Assembly (NCBI GenBank): GCA_947479815.1
Contig: CANKAT010000001.1
Coordinates: 33,482-97,481, forward strand
Length of the DNA stretch: 64,000 nt
Reading direction: 5' to 3'
Origin: Sphingobacteriaceae bacterium
GTDB lineage: Bacteria; Bacteroidota; Bacteroidia; Sphingobacteriales; Sphingobacteriaceae
Under the pieces are notes generated by a model. It did no database searches. It was given only the letters and a program-made list of their open reading frames with translations, and was not told where the DNA came from. Below are positions 60,174-64,000 of the stretch, in pieces (the stretch's first letter is position 1; each line of letters starts with the position of its first letter). The translations under genes and the position numbers were made by a program.

Positions 60174-63100
60174 TTAAAGGTTAAACCTCAAATTAACTCC
60201 GAAATTGCTGAATGAGGTATTAAAGGTTTGGGAAGTGTATGGCTGGGTTATATTTCCATCATAAAATAGGCGCATCGTAAAGCGCTGGTTCAATACATAA
60301 TCAACAGAGGGCCTAACAGTAATATTTTTTGCCCCTGATGAAACTTCCGCATCATCAAGATCTGCACGATAGATAACGAGTTTCCTGTCGTTTAAGGCAA
60401 AATCAAGTTTAAAATTCATGTCGTTATCAAGCTTGAGTGATTTAAATAAACCGAAAGGAAAACGAAACTGAGTGGTACGATATCCCATTCCGAAAACTGC
60501 ACCATTTTCTTTCTGCTGAGCCAGCTGACCATTAGAAAGACTGAAACTTAAAGCCCTAGATTTACGGTATTCCAAATTCAAAGTCATATTGTTTTTAAGT
60601 CTTACATCAACACCAAGAAGAGGCAGGAACTGCTCAAATAAGGTGATCTGTGAAAACTGATAGAAAGGAAGAAAATTGCCACTGGCATCTCTAACATTCA
60701 CGCCTCCATTTGCCTCCTGATATCGAACCAAAGAATTAAAACCATTTACGGTATACGTTGATCGGTAAGCATGATTGATATCTACTGAAGTAAAAATATC
60801 ATTGAATAAACTAAATTTTGTTAATCCATTATAGCTCAATCGCCAATTCGGAATCGGCATTTTTGGGAAACGGTTCAGAGCAATGTTATTTGCATCCTTT
60901 CCGGTATAAGCTGCTAGGAATGATGCAATCAATACATCCTGAGAATTCTTATTATACCCATCTGCAAAGCCAGTTGTTGTACCAACTGAATTAGGATTTT
61001 TTGCACCCAACCTTTGCGAAATAATTGACCTGTTCTCCTGAAACTGCCTGAACAAGGCAGATGAATTAGTGGTCTTATCCTCTTTACTAAATGCGGTACG
61101 CAATGAAAAATAGGAGATCGTATAATCACCGGTAGTTACCGGACTTAAATTCTCAAAGCTATTACTAGAAGGCAGAAACTTAAAATTGGTGGAATAGTTA
61201 AAGCTCTGACTTTTTAAAGCTGTTAATTCAATACGCAGATCACGGATCGGTTCAACTAAACCTCTGAAATTGAGATCTTCTTTAGATGTATTTATATACA
61301 ATTGGTTTAATAAGGAGTCTCTGGTAATCCAGCCGCTCTCTAGTGCCCGGCCTCTAATATCATTCTGGCCACCAAACAGAAAATCATATCCAGGAGCGCT
61401 GGAATTCATATTCTGACCAATAAAACCAGTCTGAGGTATATACCCTGGAAGGAAAGTACCCTGAGTTTTGGTGTAGGCTCCGCTTACATTTTTCAAACTG
61501 GTCAGTAAATTGACAAAAAAGGCCGCCGTTGGATTCTTTTCGGAACCATTCATGCTTCGAATGAACCCAAACTTATTATAAAGCGCAACCAAACTTAAAC
61601 TTGGATTTAGCTGTATGGTTCGTGAGTTTTGAATGGTATTTCCCACATTAATACTGGGATCTTTCAAGGTCAATAAGGGCTCTGTTTGCCAGTTAAATCC
61701 GGCTCCATAGCGCGTTGCCATTGTCACCCAATCCAATCCAGGTATTTTATTAATTGGGACATTATAAGTAAGGTTCACAGTATGGCCATAATCTGTGGTC
61801 CTACCCAAGCTTTTCAAATTTTCCCAAAGTGTATCACGTTTTAGTCCGTTTATACGCCCTTCAGGCTCATCAATGATTGAATAATTAGTAGCGTTAAAAT
61901 CGATCTGCATGGATCGGGTAAGGTTCCAGCTGATTCCATAAATACGCGACATCTGAAAATTCTTATTGAAATTGGTATTTATTGGCAGAAAATTATTTGG
62001 ATCATTATTTCTGAGCGTGTTCTCTGAATACAATCGATTCACATCTATGTTAAAATTGAGGATGGAAGGTAAGAGACTGAAATTGAAATCACGAACCAGG
62101 GCAAGGCTTTTCGACTTGATCAGCTTTTCAAAGGGGGTTATTGACTTTGCCTGTTTTGAATAATTGTACTGCAAGCCCGCACGGTAAGTCTTCTGGATGT
62201 TATTCTCATTAATAAAATCGCGATGATTGAATTCATTGAAAGCATAAGTTGCACTCAGGTTTTCAATATCCCATAATCGGGATTTACTTTCGGGATTTGT
62301 CTTAATCTTACGGACATTCGTAAAATTGATGCTTTTCCTAGAGGTGAAATCTTCGGTTATGAATTTAAGAGAATCGCGCTCCTGTTTACTGGAATTTTCA
62401 AGGGTTGTTTTAAATTCGGTATCCTGATTTCGTGGGTCATATTGTGGTGATCCAACCTGCGAAGAGAAATTCACAAACATTGGCACTTTAATTCCGGAGC
62501 GCTCTGAAAAGAATTTACCTAATTCAACATTTCCTGATACATCAATTAAAACATCATCTTCACGGTTACGTTCACTTACCTTTCGATCAATAGAACCAAA
62601 TCCAATGGTACTTTTACTTCCAGATACCGTAATATCTGCAAAGTCTGCAAGCTTTGCATTCATCCTGGCAGTAGCTCCCCATCCGCCACCTTCATCAAAA
62701 TCAGTCAGCCTCAACTCATTGTACCAAATCTGCGCCGACTTATCCAATCCGTCATCAAGCCGTGGATTTGCCGAATTTCTTAAAGGGTTACGCACTCCCA
62801 GCATATACACACGAACCTTACTCAAGTCGGGCTGCCCTTTCACAGTAATGATATTTACCCCATCCTGATAGATATATGGACGGTTTATTGGCCATGGCTG
62901 ACCATTAAACACAGCCCTGTTACGTGCAGCTTTAGCTTCAAGAAATAACTTAAGTTCTATATCCAACTTATTCTGTTCAGGCCAAATCAGTCCGGGATCA
63001 TTCGTGCCCGGATTCGTTACTTTCAATGGAATATCGTAATCATAGTAATTATCCTGATTATCCGTTCCCACCCGAAGGAATGCACGAAGGTCATTATCTC

Positions 63101-64000
63101 TCAGCTGATCACCTTCAGCATGGATGAACATTTCCATTCGCCTGTATGATCTGAAATCATTAGATGTTGTACGGAAAGTTGCACGACCATAACCGTCTCT
63201 AAGATTCTTAACACTTAATGCAAGTGATTGCTCATTTTGACGAGATTCGCCACGGAAATTTGTAAAGTCGATTTCTCGGGTAATACCCGGAGGAAGAACA
63301 TATGGAATAGGTGTACGCTTTCCATTTTCTTCTATGTTCACTGCACTTACATCAATCACAGAATTATCAAGCCCAGGATTGATTAGGGCAGGATCAGTAA
63401 TTACTTTGATAGGATTGTTTTCTGAATTATATCTTCTCCACTCACCTCTTACTAATTGTAATTTTGCCATACGCATAACCGTAGTATCAGCAAAATCGGT
63501 TGTAAACATCCTGATAAATCTGATGGATTTAAAATCTTCAATATTACCAACCTTTTGAATATAATTAGCAATTGGTATTTTGAATTGTATCCATCTCACA
63601 GTTTCCTGCTTACCATTTGCCAGTTTGACAGAAGCAGAAACGATATCTGAAATATAATTGCTTCCAACACTCTGCAGATCTTGTGGGCGTATCGATAACT
63701 TGTACTGATAATATTCATCTGCCTGGGTTGAATTATTATCACGGTTTATATCTTCCCCATCAGGGAATGAAGTAGCCGCGGTATTTTCAAGTCCGGTTTG
63801 ATCTAAAGACTGCTGAGAAGTTTTCGAGTTTCCTTCCGGATTATTATACTTTTCATATCTCTTGAGGATGCCTGCATTTGCCTGATCGAGGTTGGAGCCC
63901 CGGTAATATTGATAATCATCAGAAGATGGGTCACTTTCCAGAATAGAGCCCACTTGTGGGGTTACACTCGCTTTTACCTGATTTAAAAATGAACTGAACT
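60174..64000 (-). CDS. sprA: SprA, type IX secretion outer-membrane protein (C-terminal part)
   Basis: The gene is open at the right edge. The reading frame continues upstream of the first in-frame start-like codon at 63953 (FSSFLNQVKASVTPQVG precedes it), so the true start is outside the window. At least 1275 residues are visible of a protein usually about 2300-2450 residues long. SprA is the giant outer-membrane translocon of the type IX secretion system, needed for gliding and surface export. Visible features include QVGSILESDPSSDDYQYYRG, SAQIWYNELRLTDFDEGGGW, the VTMATRYGAGFNW type of barrel strands, and a closing NFGVNLRFNL beta-strand. It is followed directly by gcvH, the usual neighbour. 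Confidence 0.96.
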   Translation of the reverse strand, partial: FSSFLNQVKASVTPQVGSILESDPSSDDYQYYRGSNLDQANAGILKRYEKYNNPEGNSKTSQQSLDQTGLENTAATSFPDGEDINRDNNSTQADEYYQYKLSIRPQDLQSVGSNYISDIVSASVKLANGKQETVRWIQFKIPIANYIQKVGNIEDFKSIRFIRMFTTDFADTTVMRMAKLQLVRGEWRRYNSENNPIKVITDPALINPGLDNSVIDVSAVNIEENGKRTPIPYVLPPGITREIDFTNFRGESRQNEQSLALSVKNLRDGYGRATFRTTSNDFRSYRRMEMFIHAEGDQLRDNDLRAFLRVGTDNQDNYYDYDIPLKVTNPGTNDPGLIWPEQNKLDIELKLFLEAKAARNRAVFNGQPWPINRPYIYQDGVNIITVKGQPDLSKVRVYMLGVRNPLRNSANPRLDDGLDKSAQIWYNELRLTDFDEGGGWGATARMNAKLADFADITVSGSKSTIGFGSIDRKVSERNREDDVLIDVSGNVELGKFFSERSGIKVPMFVNFSSQVGSPQYDPRNQDTEFKTTLENSSKQERDSLKFITEDFTSRKSINFTNVRKIKTNPESKSRLWDIENLSATYAFNEFNHRDFINENNIQKTYRAGLQYNYSKQAKSITPFEKLIKSKSLALVRDFNFSLLPSILNFNIDVNRLYSENTLRNNDPNNFLPINTNFNKNFQMSRIYGISWNLTRSMQIDFNATNYSIIDEPEGRINGLKRDTLWENLKSLGRTTDYGHTVNLTYNVPINKIPGLDWVTMATRYGAGFNWQTEPLLTLKDPSINVGNTIQNSRTIQLNPSLSLVALYNKFGFIRSMNGSEKNPTAAFFVNLLTSLKNVSGAYTKTQGTFLPGYIPQTGFIGQNMNSSAPGYDFLFGGQNDIRGRALESGWITRDSLLNQLYINTSKEDLNFRGLVEPIRDLRIELTALKSQSFNYSTNFKFLPSSNSFENLSPVTTGDYTISYFSLRTAFSKEDKTTNSSALFRQFQENRSIISQRLGAKNPNSVGTTTGFADGYNKNSQDVLIASFLAAYTGKDANNIALNRFPKMPIPNWRLSYNGLTKFSLFNDIFTSVDINHAYRSTYTVNGFNSLVRYQEANGGVNVRDASGNFLPFYQFSQITLFEQFLPLLGVDVRLKNNMTLNLEYRKSRALSFSLSNGQLAQQKENGAVFGMGYRTTQFRFPFGLFKSLKLDNDMNFKLDFALNDRKLVIYRADLDDAEVSSGAKNITVRPSVDYVLNQRFTMRLFYDGNITQPYTSQTFNTSFSNFGVNLRFNL

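Overview
The window comes from a Bacteroidota chromosome, most likely a soil or plant-associated Sphingobacteriaceae member (Pedobacter/Mucilaginibacter-like). The evidence is a SusC/SusD pair, the gliding/type IX secretion protein SprA, Bacteroidota promoters (TAnnTTTG -7 boxes), AT-rich intergenic DNA with almost no Shine-Dalgarno sequences, and many dispersed short intergenic repeats. Almost everything is on the minus strand. The exceptions are an MFS transporter and one oxidoreductase at 3.8-6.2 kb.

Layout. 1-1.8 kb: a truncated Na+/solute symporter and L-asparaginase I. 1.8-2.6 kb: a gene-free, structured, GC-richer repeat zone. 2.6-6.2 kb: an AraC-type regulator divergent from a NupG-like MFS transporter, followed by a Gfo/Idh/MocA oxidoreductase. 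6.2-19.4 kb: an operon-like run (Tat-exported Gfo/Idh/MocA protein, two DUF1080 proteins, two PVC-type cytochrome-c/propeller dehydrogenase-like proteins, two dimethylformamidase-like proteins). 19.6-26.0 kb: four tandem neutral-ceramidase-like hydrolases. 26.2-37.4 kb: a nine-gene run with PfkB kinase, class I aldolase, NagB-like deaminase, PIG-L deacetylase, four Gfo/Idh/MocA proteins and an SGNH/propeller/cupredoxin protein. 37.7-47.5 kb: an FGE-like protein, SusD, SusC, a ThuA-like protein and a quinoprotein dehydrogenase with cytochrome c. 47.9-55.9 kb: a second operon (D-threonine-aldolase-like enzyme, M19 dipeptidase, RidA, CBM9-like protein, 3-hydroxyacyl-CoA-dehydrogenase-like protein, Gfo/Idh/MocA protein, GMC oxidoreductase plus gluconate-2-dehydrogenase subunit-3-like protein). 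56.1-64 kb: housekeeping genes (SprT-like, feoB, feoA, a small lipoprotein not in usual ORF size range, VanZ-like, gcvH, and the 3' part of sprA).

How it works together (inference). The first 47 kb reads as one catabolic locus. SusCD imports a substrate, and periplasmic quinoprotein, cytochrome-c and cupredoxin proteins oxidise it or carry electrons. Gfo/Idh/MocA and DUF1080 proteins form and cleave 3-keto sugars, and amide-hydrolysing families (ceramidase-like, DMFase-like, PIG-L) remove N-acyl groups. The NagB-like, PfkB and aldolase proteins would feed the product into glycolysis. The best evidence that the locus is one unit is a shared regulatory motif: two direct AGTAT-type half-sites exactly 21 bp apart, followed 28-29 bp later by a TAnnTTTG-like -7 box. 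It lies upstream of the MFS gene, the 16.5-19.4 kb gene, the 36.4-37.4 kb gene, susC and the quinoprotein gene. The 21-bp phasing is what an AraC-family dimer uses, so the AraC gene at 2.6-3.5 kb is the obvious candidate regulator.
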